From Rathayibacter sp. VKM Ac-2879 (GTDB lineage Bacteria; Actinomycetota; Actinomycetes; Actinomycetales; Microbacteriaceae): DNA of 64,000 bases. The stretch covers positions 496,001 to 560,000 of the forward strand of contig NZ_JADKSO010000002.1 in the NCBI RefSeq assembly GCF_015351245.1, given 5' to 3'. The stretch's first letter is position 1; the number at the start of each line of letters is the position of its first letter. Both the position numbers and the translations under genes were made by a program. The notes below the pieces were generated by a model that saw only the letters and a list, made by a program, of their open reading frames with translations, was not told where the DNA came from and did no database searches. This document shows, piece after piece, positions 1-8,636 of the stretch.

Positions 1-168
1 CCCGGGGTCCACGATCTGCGCTCCCACCGAGCCATGCGTCATTCACGGCAGGGTCGTCGAGAGCCGTCGAGTGGCCACTCGCGCCGATGAGCGGGTCTCG
101 ATCGCGGAGACGCCTGCCGCGTCAGAGCGCCTCGAAGTCGGCGGATACCGAGGCCGTGAGCTCGATGC

Positions 169-492
169 GTGAAGATGGTTGAGACGAACGGGGGAAATGT
201 GATTCCGAAGCTGTCTTCAACCGCCATGTTCTGGATCGGAGTGGGCGCCGTCGTCGTCCGCATCGTATTCATCGATGTGCTGCCGTTCTTCATTGGTCCA
301 TACCAGAGCAGCGGGTCTCCAACCATCGCGAACCTACTCTTCGTGCTGCCCATCATCGCGTCGATCGCGTCCGGTGTTGGCTACGCCTTCATCGCGAGTG
401 CCTTCGTCGTCCGCCACTTCGAAGCGCGCGAGAAAGCCGACGAGATCCGCGCCGTACACTTCATCGGCCGCTCCGCTTCGAAGAACGAGTAA
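169..492 (+). CDS. Small predicted membrane protein, unknown function
   Basis: Up to 107 residues. Two hydrophobic stretches can be seen, roughly residues 20-42 (around AMFWIGVGAVVV) and 54-80 (around LLFVLPIIASIA), followed by a short charged tail rich in E, K and R. This suggests a two-pass inner membrane protein with a cytoplasmic C-terminus. I do not recognise a family. The start is uncertain: GTG at 169, ATG at 175 or GTG at 199. The last has a G-rich stretch (positions 190-194) about 4 nt upstream and would leave the membrane segments intact. No neighbour suggests a role. Confidence 0.5.
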   Translation: MKMVETNGGNVIPKLSSTAMFWIGVGAVVVRIVFIDVLPFFIGPYQSSGSPTIANLLFVLPIIASIASGVGYAFIASAFVVRHFEAREKADEIRAVHFIGRSASKNE

Positions 493-834
493 TCGCTGCC
501 GCAACAGTGCCAGTGGACACGTTCGGCCCCGAAGCTCGACACCTCGGGAACGTGGAAGACCTGCGTGACGTCGGAATCCTTCGGTACGGCGGACAGTCGA
601 GACCGAACCCTGGTCGGCAGACCACCAGGTCGCCGCTCCGGACGCTTGCTCGGCATGCGCCTGATCGCGCGCCCACGCGTGCAACGACGTCACCTCCGCG
701 AGTGCCTGCACACGCGAAGGCGACTCGCGACGGATCTCGACGCGAGACCATGCCCCGCTCCGCGGGGTGGAAGTGCTGAGCCGAACCGGCGACGGTGATG
801 GCGATGATCTCTCCATCGTGCCGCGCCGGCCCGA
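493..834. other. Stretch without a supportable gene
   Basis: About 340 bases between two small hypothetical genes. All six frames contain open stretches, as expected at this GC content, but none has a convincing start with a ribosome site or a recognisable protein. Two adjacent minus-strand frames read like fragments of ordinary protein, one around RVQALAEVTSLHAWARDQA and one around SDVTQVFHVPEVSSFGAE. A decayed, frameshifted gene is therefore possible but unproven. Confidence 0.4.
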
Positions 835-1101
835 TCAGCGCTCTGCGATACAGCGCCTGATCTGCTCCGCGAGAGCGCGCTCGGTCGCGAGATTGCTCAG
901 CAGTTGCTCACGGTGGCCGCCGCACGCACCGGGAAGCAGCTCCCCGGTCTGGGCGTCGATGCGGCCGTGGAGGGCTCGCTCTCCTTCTGCGATCGACTCC
1001 TCGAGAAGAGCGAGCCGACGAGCGAGCCGCTCGCATTCAAAACTCTCGACCGACCTGCGGTTGTCGAACTGGTCGTCTGCCGTGAAGGCGGAGATGCTCA
1101 T
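835..1101 (-). CDS. Hypothetical helical protein
   Basis: 88 residues when started at the ATG at 1101, which has a purine-rich GGAACGGA upstream; longer starts at 1116 and 1143 have no ribosome site. The protein is charged and mostly helical, with Arg/Glu/Leu-rich segments (ERLARRLALLEESIAEGE) that could form a short coiled coil. In the middle is a small motif GRIDAQTGELLPGACGGHRE. No family is recognised. It lies 114 bp downstream of the ProB-like gene on the same strand. Confidence 0.45.
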   Translation of the reverse strand: MSISAFTADDQFDNRRSVESFECERLARRLALLEESIAEGERALHGRIDAQTGELLPGACGGHREQLLSNLATERALAEQIRRCIAER

Positions 1102-1215
1102 GATGATCCGTTCCATCGGGGCGCCCGGGATCGGCGCCATCACACAGGAGACAGTCGCCCCTCGGATCGATGACGCGGTGGCGCGATATGCGCCAGCAAT
1201 TGGCGCGCTCGATCG

Positions 1216-2559
1216 TCAGGCGAGAAAGACGGCGAGCTGCTCGTTCTCGATAATCGCCAGGGTGCGCACGAGGCGGGTGTATCGCGCGACGAGCCCCTCC
1301 GCCTCCGCACCCTGACCGAGGAGGGCAGAGATGCTCTCGCCGGGAAAGAGCCCGACGATCTCCATGGCGACGGCACGAGAGTGCTCGACCGACAGACTGC
1401 GCGCGGAGTCGAGCGCCCGCGTGAGCTGAGGGCGCTCGCCCGGATCAGGTGAGGACGCGGAGGCAGGGGTCGCCGCGTGCGCCAGAACGGCGACGAACAC
1501 CCGCGCGATCTCGTCGACGCGCAGAGCCCTGACCAAAGTCAGCAGACGCGACGAGACGCGAGAGACGCCACGCGCCAAGAGCTCACCACTCAGCGCGCGC
1601 ACCTCGATGACGTCGCCGCCGACGAAGTCCCCCGAGACGCGCTTGATTCCCGAGGCGAACAGGCTCGAGCCGGCCATGATGCTCCGCTCGGCCTCGAGAT
1701 TGATCTCGACACGACCACGAGCGGTCGCGACCCCCGAGATCCAGCGCTGCTCGACCGCGGGATGGGCATGCACCGCGGGGATGAGAGTGCCCGGTCCGGG
1801 ACCGTCGATCGCGCCCAGGATCACATCGGGGGTACGTGCGCCCGCGATCCTGGTCGAGACTCCGTTGTGCGCCGCGAGCTCCGCAGCGCGCAACTTGGAG
1901 CGGATACCTCCTCGCCCGGTCCCTCCCTTCTGCACTCCGATGCCGCGCAGCTCGGCGATGCTCAACTCCTCCACATGGACGCCCTCGGCGATGCTGCCGG
2001 CGAACACGCCGGGAACGTCGGTGAGCAGGAGGAGCAGGTCGGCCCCGAGAAGCATCGCGAGAGCGCCGGCGACTCCGTCGTTGTCAGAGCCTGCGGAGTC
2101 GATGGTGTCGTTGCCGTTGACGATCGGCACGACGCAGGCGTCGAGGGCGTGACGCATCGCCTCGGCGACGTGCGACATCTGGCGGGGCGAGGCAAGATCG
2201 GATTCGCCGATCAGGATCTGCGCGACGAGCGCACCCGAGAGCTCGGCAACCGATCGGTAGAAGCCCATCAGAACGGTCTGTCCGACGGCTGCGGCCAGGC
2301 GAGGACTGATCGGTGCCTCCTGCGAGCGCGCGAAGAGGGCGCGTCCGGAGGAGACGGCTCCGGAGGAGACCAGGACCACGTCCCAGCCGAGGCCGCGTGC
2401 GGCGAAGGCGCTTTCGAGGGCATTCGCGAGCAGCACGGGGTCCGGGCCGGACTGCTTGGTGACCGAGCTCGAGCCCATCTTGACCACGAGGGTCCGCCTC
2501 CTCGATGACTCGACCGCGTCGAGAGGGGACGAGGCGGCGTGGGGCAGAGCGTCGGGCAT
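1216..2559 (-). CDS. proB: Glutamate 5-kinase-like protein with a C-terminal extension
   Basis: 447 residues. The amino-acid kinase domain spans about residues 22-260 and a PUA domain about 271-345. The kinase carries VVKMG near residue 25, SSGAVSSGR near 65, and GGTGRGGIRSKLRAA near 212, as in glutamate 5-kinase (first step of proline synthesis: ATP plus glutamate to glutamyl phosphate). The conserved NEND motif reads NGND (148-151), while the following acidic DND is kept. About 90 extra helical residues (345-447) replace the usual short end of the PUA domain. I chose ATG 2559 because a TACCAT hexamer lies 7 nt upstream and overlaps the alternative ATG at 2568, which suggests a leaderless transcript. 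It is divergent from imuA'. Whether it is the only ProB of the cell cannot be told. Confidence 0.82.
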   Translation of the reverse strand: MPDALPHAASSPLDAVESSRRRTLVVKMGSSSVTKQSGPDPVLLANALESAFAARGLGWDVVLVSSGAVSSGRALFARSQEAPISPRLAAAVGQTVLMGFYRSVAELSGALVAQILIGESDLASPRQMSHVAEAMRHALDACVVPIVNGNDTIDSAGSDNDGVAGALAMLLGADLLLLLTDVPGVFAGSIAEGVHVEELSIAELRGIGVQKGGTGRGGIRSKLRAAELAAHNGVSTRIAGARTPDVILGAIDGPGPGTLIPAVHAHPAVEQRWISGVATARGRVEINLEAERSIMAGSSLFASGIKRVSGDFVGGDVIEVRALSGELLARGVSRVSSRLLTLVRALRVDEIARVFVAVLAHAATPASASSPDPGERPQLTRALDSARSLSVEHSRAVAMEIVGLFPGESISALLGQGAEAEGLVARYTRLVRTLAIIENEQLAVFLA

Positions 2560-2566
2560 GGCTCCC

Positions 2567-2572
2567 ATGGTA
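2567..2572 (-). promoter_or_regulatory. Predicted -10 of the proB-like gene (leaderless)
   Basis: TACCAT read on the minus strand, 7 nt before ATG 2559. Transcription would begin at the start codon. The LexA box lies about 180 bp further upstream, so direct SOS control of this gene is unlikely. Confidence 0.5.
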
Positions 2573-2744
2573 GAGCCGGGACCGAGGTCGTCCGCCGCGA
2601 CGACGGGGATGTCGGAGCGACGTGCGAGGGTGCCGACGACAGCGGTGACACGGTTTGACGAAGGGCTGGAAGCTCCTCCACAGGGGCCGTCGAGGCACGA
2701 TGTGGCGCCTTCCTGGCCGGCGCCCTCGGCACTGTCGGCGGTGA

Positions 2745-2773
2745 TTGACATACTCGAACACATGTTCGAATAT
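2745..2773 (+). promoter_or_regulatory. imuA' promoter, leaderless
   Basis: Consensus -35 TTGACA at 2745-2750, a 17-bp spacer, then GAATAT at 2768-2773, which fits the actinobacterial ANNNT type of -10. Six bases later is ATG 2780, so the mRNA should start at the start codon. The LexA box fills the spacer and would block RNA polymerase. Confidence 0.65.
2754..2769. promoter_or_regulatory. LexA-binding SOS box
   Basis: TCGAACACATGTTCGA has perfect CGAACA and TGTTCG half-sites around a 2-bp centre. It matches the Gram-positive and actinobacterial LexA consensus CGAAC-N4-GTTCG. It sits between the -35 and -10 of the imuA' promoter, the classic position for LexA repression. Its presence predicts damage-inducible expression of imuA', imuB, dnaE2 and the gene after them. 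Confidence 0.9.
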
Positions 2774-2779
2774 GGGCAG

Positions 2780-3499
2780 ATGAGCCCCTCCTCCCCCTCA
2801 GTCTCGGCCGAGACGATCGCGGCCACAGAGCCCCTGCTACGGCAGCTCTCGGCGGTGAAGGAGCTGCAATCGCGCATCCGTGGCATGCAGGCGAGCACCC
2901 TCGAGACCAGAAGCCTCGCCACACTGCCTGCTCTTGCCTCAGTTCTCCCGGGCGGAACCCTCAAGCAGGGCGCAGCCTATGCGGTCACGGGGTCGATGAG
3001 CCTCGCGATGGGTCTGCTCGCCGGCCCCTCCTCCCAGGGGTCATGGTGCGCCGTGGTGGGGGTGCCCGATTTCGGAGCCGAGGCCGCAGCAGAGTGGGGG
3101 ATCGATCTCGGACGCCTCGTCCTCGTGCCGGCACCCGCCGAGCACTGGCTCACCGTCACCGCCGCACTGGTCGATGTGCTGACAGTCGTGCTCACCCGTC
3201 CTCCCTCCTCGGTCTCACCGGCCGACGTCTCGCGACTGGGTGCGCGGCTGCGTCAGCGCGGGGCTGCTCTGATCGTCTTGGGCGACTGGCCACAGGCCGA
3301 GGCCAGGCTCAGCATCCGCAGCAGTCGCTGGGAGGGGCTCGGGGCCGGCCACGGCTACCTGCGCACCAGGGAGGCTCTCATCGACGTCGTCGGCCGCTCC
3401 GGCACCCGGGCCCGAACCGCCCGCATCACCCTGCCGAGCGGCGACGGGGCCTTCGACGCCTTCGACCAGCGCACCCCTCTGCATGAGCGGGCGGTCTGA
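2780..3499 (+). CDS. imuA': ImuA'-like mutasome protein (RecA-like fold)
   Basis: 239 residues. This is the short actinobacterial ImuA', an accessory of the ImuB-DnaE2 translesion polymerase complex. The core resembles RecA/SulA-type folds (LPGGTLKQGAAYAVTGS followed by GSWCAVVGVPDFGAEAA), but the Walker A position has no GKS/T, so ATP use is doubtful. I start at ATG 2780, exactly at the predicted transcription start, instead of ATG 2762, which lies inside the LexA box. The stop is 1 bp before the likely imuB start, so the two are probably translationally coupled. Family knowledge: in mycobacteria ImuA' and ImuB are both needed for DnaE2-dependent induced mutagenesis. Confidence 0.85.
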   Translation: MSPSSPSVSAETIAATEPLLRQLSAVKELQSRIRGMQASTLETRSLATLPALASVLPGGTLKQGAAYAVTGSMSLAMGLLAGPSSQGSWCAVVGVPDFGAEAAAEWGIDLGRLVLVPAPAEHWLTVTAALVDVLTVVLTRPPSSVSPADVSRLGARLRQRGAALIVLGDWPQAEARLSIRSSRWEGLGAGHGYLRTREALIDVVGRSGTRARTARITLPSGDGAFDAFDQRTPLHERAV

Positions 3500-3500
3500 G

Positions 3501-5099
3501 ATGACGAGCACGTCCGAACTACGCCGGACCATTCTCGTGTGGTGCCCCGACTGGCCTGTCCTCGCCGCCGCCACCGAGCTAGGACTCGACGATCAAGCAC
3601 CGCTGGCCCTCACCGAAAAGAGCAGGGTGTTCGCCTGCTCACCCACGGCTCGATCCGAGGGTGTGCGGCGGGGGATGCGGATCCGCGAAGCCCACTCCCG
3701 CTGCACCGGTCTCACGGTCCTCCCCTACGACCCGGTGCTCGACCATCGGGCGTTCGAGCCCTTCGTCCAGACACTCGAAGAGATCACACCGGGCGTCCAG
3801 CTGGTCCGGCCAGGCCTTTGCGCGATTCGCGCGCGGGGGCCTCGTCGCTATTACGGCAGCGAGGAGTCGGCCGCGGAAGCGATCCTGAGCCGCCTCGCCG
3901 AGCTAGGGGTCGCAGACGCGCGCATCGGGATCGCCGACGGCCTGTTCGCCTCCGAACTCGCCGCCAAGCACTCCGGAGCGCCCCTCTCGGTGGTCCCCTC
4001 TGGCGAGGCGGCCCGCTTCCTCGCACCGCTCCCCCTCGACACTCTCGAGACCGAGACGGTCGGCCCCCATTCCGGCCCTCCCGGCCGCGGAGAGGATCTC
4101 GTGTTCCTGCTCCGACGCTTGGGCGTGCGCACCCTCGGCGCCCTCGCCGCGCTCCCCCGCGAAGACGTCGCCGCCCGATTCGGGCCCGACGGAGCCCGGG
4201 CACATCTCCTCGCGGCGGGGCGAGAGACAGAGACGGTCATCCCCCGCCTGCCTCCGGAACGACTCGACCGTTCGCTCGAGTTCGAGCCTCCCCTGGACAG
4301 GATCGATCAGGTGACCTTCGCCTTCCGCGTTTCCGCGGAGGAGTTCGTCGCCCGGCTCACCCGCGCACAGCTGGTGGTGACAGCACTTCGTATCGAGGTC
4401 GCGAGCGACCGCGGAGATATCTCGTCGCGGAGCTGGCTGCACCCTCGCTGGTTCACGGCGGGTGACGTCCTCGACCGTGTGCGCTGGCAGCTCCAGGGCA
4501 GCGGGGCGATCGACGCCGGCCTCCGCTCGCCGATCGCTCGGATCGCCGTCATCCCCGAAACGGTGGACGCGATCGGCCATCACGAGGAGGGGCTTTGGGG
4601 CACGGCACCCGAAGAGCGCGTCCATCATGGAGTGAGTCGTGTGCAGAGCATGCTCGGTCACGAGAGCGTCGTGACGGTAGCGATCGCCGGAGGCCGAGCG
4701 CTACGGGAACGCCAGCAGCTGATCCCGTGGGGCGACCGCGAACCGGGCGACTCCCGCCCTCGTGCGCGTCCCTGGCCGGGGTCGCTGCCTCCTCCGTTGC
4801 CGCCGACCGTCTTCGCCGAGCCCCCCTCTGTCCTGGTCCGAGGACCGGACGGAGAACGCGTCGCAGTCGACGAACGGGGCTCTCTGAGCTCGATCCCCTC
4901 CTTTTTCACGTCAGAGGGCTCCTCGTCCCGGCTCGAGCCCATAGCAGCCTGGGCCGGGCCGTGGCCCATCGACGAACGGTGGTGGGATCCCCACACCGCG
5001 ACACGCTACGACCGTTTCCAGGTGGTCGACTCCACGGGAGTCGGCTGGCTGCTGCTCTGCCTCGACGGAGAGTGGGCGGCCGAGGCGCGCTACGACTGA
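3501..5099 (+). CDS. imuB: ImuB, catalytically inactive Y-family polymerase homologue
   Basis: 532 residues. The fold is that of Y-family (DinB/UmuC) polymerases, but the catalytic carboxylates are missing. The N-terminal DxD region reads ILVWCPDWPV (about 11-20), and the later S-x-DE motif is replaced around PGVQLVRPGLCAI. This is typical of ImuB, which serves as an adaptor and not as an enzyme. A beta-clamp-binding motif QQLIPWG is visible near residues 405-411, comparable to QLPLWG of mycobacterial ImuB. The C-terminal part would bind ImuA' and DnaE2. The start may be ATG 3501 (1 bp after the imuA' stop) or ATG 3483 (overlapping). It is transcribed with imuA'. Confidence 0.93.
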   Translation: MTSTSELRRTILVWCPDWPVLAAATELGLDDQAPLALTEKSRVFACSPTARSEGVRRGMRIREAHSRCTGLTVLPYDPVLDHRAFEPFVQTLEEITPGVQLVRPGLCAIRARGPRRYYGSEESAAEAILSRLAELGVADARIGIADGLFASELAAKHSGAPLSVVPSGEAARFLAPLPLDTLETETVGPHSGPPGRGEDLVFLLRRLGVRTLGALAALPREDVAARFGPDGARAHLLAAGRETETVIPRLPPERLDRSLEFEPPLDRIDQVTFAFRVSAEEFVARLTRAQLVVTALRIEVASDRGDISSRSWLHPRWFTAGDVLDRVRWQLQGSGAIDAGLRSPIARIAVIPETVDAIGHHEEGLWGTAPEERVHHGVSRVQSMLGHESVVTVAIAGGRALRERQQLIPWGDREPGDSRPRARPWPGSLPPPLPPTVFAEPPSVLVRGPDGERVAVDERGSLSSIPSFFTSEGSSSRLEPIAAWAGPWPIDERWWDPHTATRYDRFQVVDSTGVGWLLLCLDGEWAAEARYD

Positions 5100-5181
5100 C
5101 GACCACCGGCGCCCTCTCAAGGACGGCTTCGCCCCCGGACTGCACGAGACACCGACCGCACGACGAGAGAAAGAGACCCGC

Positions 5182-8100
5182 ATGGGCTGGAACAACCCTC
5201 CGATTCCCTGGTCGGAGTTCGAGCGCCGCCTCTCCAGCGGCAGACGGGCCGACGGCTCGATCATCCGCGGCGACGGTGGCGACAGCCCAGCATGGTCGCA
5301 CAAGCGGCCGGCGTACATCCCGGACGGAGACGTCCGACCACCCGACCAAGCGGTGCCCTACGCAGAGCTCCATGCCCACTCCCACTTCAGCTTCCTCGAC
5401 GGTGCAAGTCGCCCCGAGCAACTGGTCGAGGAGGCGGTACGCCTCGGCATCGACACCCTCGCGCTCACCGACCACGACGGTCTGTACGGAATCGTCAGAA
5501 TGGCGGAAGCCGCGCACAACCAGGGAGTGCGTACCGCTTTCGGAGCAGAGCTCTCCCTGGGCCTGAGCGCACCGCAGAACGGCGTCGCCGATCCCGAAGG
5601 CTCACACCTGCTGGTCTTGGCCCGCCGCGAAGAGGGATACCACCGCCTTGCGAGGGCGATCACCGCTGCACAGCTCGCGGGCGCCGAGAAGGGCAAGCCG
5701 AGCTACGACCTCGACGAGCTCGCTCGAACCGCCGGCGGCCACTGGATCGTGCTGACGGGCTGCCGTAAAGGCGCCGTACGCCGAGCCCTCGCGACGGTGG
5801 GCGAGTCCGCCGCCGAAGCCGAGGTGCGCGAGCTCGTGCGCCTGTTCGGCGCAGAGAACGTCCTCGTGGAGCTCTACGACCACGGAGATCCGCTCGCCTC
5901 CCTGCACAACGACTTGCTCGCGGGGATCGCCAGACGTCTCCGCCTCCCTCTGGTCGCCACCGGCAACGTCCACTACGCGCGACCTGAGGAACGCCCGCTG
6001 CAGACCGCACTCGCCGCGGTTCGCGCGCGACGCAGTCTCGACGACATGGACGGCTGGCTGCCCGCCTCCGCAGGCGCTCACCTCCGCTCCGGTGCCGAAA
6101 TGGCAAAGCGCTTCGTCCGCTATCCGGGCTCGGTCGAGAACACCGTCCGGGTGGCTGACGAGATCGCATTCGAACTCGGCCGCGTGCGTCCCGGTCTCCC
6201 CCAGCAGGAAGTACCTCCGGGTCACACCTCGATGAGCTGGCTGCGCGAACTCGTCCGCGCAGCGGTCCCCTCCAAATATCCTCTTGCCGACGACGAGGTG
6301 CTCGCTCGCCTCGACAAAGAGCTCGCGGTGATCGAGGAGAAGGACTTCCCCGGGTACTTCCTGATCGTGCACGACATCGTCCACTTCGCCAAACGCAACG
6401 GGATCCTGTGCCAGGGGCGGGGCTCGGCGGCGAACTCGGCCGTCTGCTACGTGCTGGGGATCACCGCCGTCGACTCGATCTTCTACGAGCTGCCCTTCGA
6501 ACGGTTCCTCTCGAGCATTCGCGATGAAGAGCCGGACATCGACGTCGACTTCGACTCCGAACGACGAGAAGAAGTGATCCAGTACGTCTACGCCAAGTAC
6601 GGCCGCCTGAACGCGGCACAGGTCGCCAACGTGATCACATACCGGCCCAAGTTCGCCGTCCGCGACATGGCCAAAGCACTCGGATACAGCCCGGGACAGC
6701 AGGACGGCTGGTCGAAGCAGGTCGAACGCTGGGGCTCGATCACGGAGAGCACCGATCACGACATTCCCGAGGACGTCGTCACCCTGACCACGCGTGTGCT
6801 CGGCGCCCCTCGCCATCTCGGCATCCACTCCGGAGGGATGGTCCTCACCGACCGACCCGTGGGCGAGGTCTGCCCTATCGAGCCCGCACGAAAAGAAGGG
6901 CGGACCGTGCTGCAGTGGGACAAGGACGACTGCGCATGGATGGGCCTGGTCAAGTTCGATCTGCTCGGGCTCGGGATTCTCGCCGCACTCCAGTACACAT
7001 TCGACCTGGTCGCCGAGCACGTCGGCGAGAAGTGGGACCTCTCGACGATCCCGCGCGAGGAGAAAGGCGTGTACGACCAACTGTGCCGTGCTGACTCCAT
7101 CGGGGTGTTCCAGGTCGAGAGCCGAGCTCAGATGGGCACCCTTCCGCGCTTGCAACCTCGACGTCTCTACGATCTGGTGATCGAGGTCGCCCTCATCCGT
7201 CCCGGCCCGATTCAGGGCGGTGCCGTACATCCCTACATCCGCCGCAAGCTCGGTCAAGAGCCGATCACGTACCAGCATCCGCTGCTGGTGACTCCGCTCA
7301 AACGCACCCTCGGCGTGCCGCTCTTCCAGGAGCAGCTCATGCAGGTGGCGGCGGCCGTCGGCGACTGCACCGCGGAGGACGCCGATCTCTTGCGACGCGC
7401 CATGGGCTCCAAGCGCGGTACCGAAAAGATCGAGACGTTGCGGGAAGGCCTCTACGAGGGCATGGCGCGCAATGGCATCACCGGAGAAGTCGCGGACGAC
7501 ATCTACCTGCGGATCCAGGCCTTCGCCAACTTCGGCTTCACCGAGAGCCACGCCATCAGCTTCGCCATGCTCGTCTATGCCAGCGCCTGGCTGCGGCTGC
7601 ACTATCCCGCCGCGTTCACCGCGGCGCTGCTGCGTGCACAACCAATGGGCTTCTACGCGCCGCACACCCTGGTCGCCGATGCCCGACGGCACGGGGTACG
7701 GGTCGAGTCGCCGGACGTCAATCGCTCCCTCCCCCACCCCTGCCTCGAGGGGCGCGAGACGGACCCCACCCCACGTCCCGGTGGGGCGCCCTACGGACAT
7801 GACGAGTGCCTTCACGCCGACCAAGCCCCTACCGGGGACTTCGACCGCTCCGAACCCTTCAGCACCGACGACCACCGCCGAGACAGCGGCTTCGTGATCC
7901 GACTCGGTCTGGCCGGAGTGAAGGGCATCGGCGCGGCGCTCGCCGAGCACATCGTCGCCGAGCGCGAGCGGGGAGGTCCCTATGCGAGCATGGCCGATCT
8001 CTCACGACGGGCCGGGACGAACACGACTCAGCTCGAAGCGCTCGGCGCGGCAGGGGCATTCGACTCCCTCGGCCTCGACCGCCGCCAAGCCCTCTGGGAG

Positions 8101-8595
8101 GCGGGCAGCGCGTCCGCCGACCGCGAGGAGTTCCTCGCCGGCTCGACCGTCGCGGTGCAGCCTCCGCTGCTCCCGATCCTGTCGCCCCAGGAGCGGGTCA
8201 TCTTCGACTTCTGGGCCACGGGGATCTCCCCCGACGACCATCCTCTCCGCCACCTCCGCGAGCGGCTTCACGACCGAGGCACGTGTTCGACTGCAGAGCT
8301 CGCGATCGTTCCTCCAGGAACCCGGGTCGAGGTCGGAGGGGTGGTGATCCACCGCCAACGTCCCTCCACAGCCGGCGGAGTGACCTTTCTCAACCTCGAA
8401 GACGAGCACGGCATCCTCAACGTCATCTGCTCTGTCGGAGTATGGAACCGGTACCGCCGCATCGCCCGAGAGGCGCCCGCTCTCCTCATCAGGGGGGTAC
8501 TCGAGCGATCGGAGGAGGGGGTGACCAATCTCCTCGCCGACAGGTTCGAAACCCTCGCCATCGGCGCACGCACCACCTCCCGTAACTTCCGCTGA
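5182..8595 (+). CDS. dnaE2: Error-prone DNA polymerase III alpha subunit DnaE2
   Basis: 1137 residues. It carries out translesion synthesis and SOS mutagenesis with ImuA' and ImuB. An N-terminal PHP domain begins at HAHSHFSFLDGAS (about 64-76), the C-family palm has the catalytic PDIDVDF (451-457), and an OB domain lies near the C-terminus (about 1045-1110). A hydrophilic segment of about 54 residues (about 850-903, rich in Pro, His and Asp) lies between DVNRS and FVIRLGLAGVKGIG, where mycobacterial DnaE2 is much shorter. The start has a purine-rich GAGAAAGAGA upstream. The 82 bp after imuB contain no second LexA box, so it probably depends on the imuA' promoter. Confidence 0.96.
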   Translation: MGWNNPPIPWSEFERRLSSGRRADGSIIRGDGGDSPAWSHKRPAYIPDGDVRPPDQAVPYAELHAHSHFSFLDGASRPEQLVEEAVRLGIDTLALTDHDGLYGIVRMAEAAHNQGVRTAFGAELSLGLSAPQNGVADPEGSHLLVLARREEGYHRLARAITAAQLAGAEKGKPSYDLDELARTAGGHWIVLTGCRKGAVRRALATVGESAAEAEVRELVRLFGAENVLVELYDHGDPLASLHNDLLAGIARRLRLPLVATGNVHYARPEERPLQTALAAVRARRSLDDMDGWLPASAGAHLRSGAEMAKRFVRYPGSVENTVRVADEIAFELGRVRPGLPQQEVPPGHTSMSWLRELVRAAVPSKYPLADDEVLARLDKELAVIEEKDFPGYFLIVHDIVHFAKRNGILCQGRGSAANSAVCYVLGITAVDSIFYELPFERFLSSIRDEEPDIDVDFDSERREEVIQYVYAKYGRLNAAQVANVITYRPKFAVRDMAKALGYSPGQQDGWSKQVERWGSITESTDHDIPEDVVTLTTRVLGAPRHLGIHSGGMVLTDRPVGEVCPIEPARKEGRTVLQWDKDDCAWMGLVKFDLLGLGILAALQYTFDLVAEHVGEKWDLSTIPREEKGVYDQLCRADSIGVFQVESRAQMGTLPRLQPRRLYDLVIEVALIRPGPIQGGAVHPYIRRKLGQEPITYQHPLLVTPLKRTLGVPLFQEQLMQVAAAVGDCTAEDADLLRRAMGSKRGTEKIETLREGLYEGMARNGITGEVADDIYLRIQAFANFGFTESHAISFAMLVYASAWLRLHYPAAFTAALLRAQPMGFYAPHTLVADARRHGVRVESPDVNRSLPHPCLEGRETDPTPRPGGAPYGHDECLHADQAPTGDFDRSEPFSTDDHRRDSGFVIRLGLAGVKGIGAALAEHIVAERERGGPYASMADLSRRAGTNTTQLEALGAAGAFDSLGLDRRQALWEAGSASADREEFLAGSTVAVQPPLLPILSPQERVIFDFWATGISPDDHPLRHLRERLHDRGTCSTAELAIVPPGTRVEVGGVVIHRQRPSTAGGVTFLNLEDEHGILNVICSVGVWNRYRRIAREAPALLIRGVLERSEEGVTNLLADRFETLAIGARTTSRNFR

Positions 8596-8636
8596 CCGGC
8601 AACCGCCGACCTCCCGCACCATCAGAGAGCGAGACC

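Noticed and set aside
767-1315. Plus-strand ORF across the hypothetical gene and the end of the ProB-like gene
   Set aside because: It crosses the end of a clear ProB-like coding region on the other strand; Ser/Arg-rich with no family.
2754-2769. LexA box as regulator of the divergent ProB-like gene
   Set aside because: The predicted proB -10 lies about 180 bp downstream of the box, so LexA there would not block it directly.
2456-2779. N-terminal extension of imuA'
   Set aside because: It would include the promoter and LexA box; the reading between 2456 and 2760 is also antisense to proB.
5602-7950. Minus-strand open frame inside dnaE2
   Set aside because: Exact complement phase of the DnaE2 coding frame; no homology.
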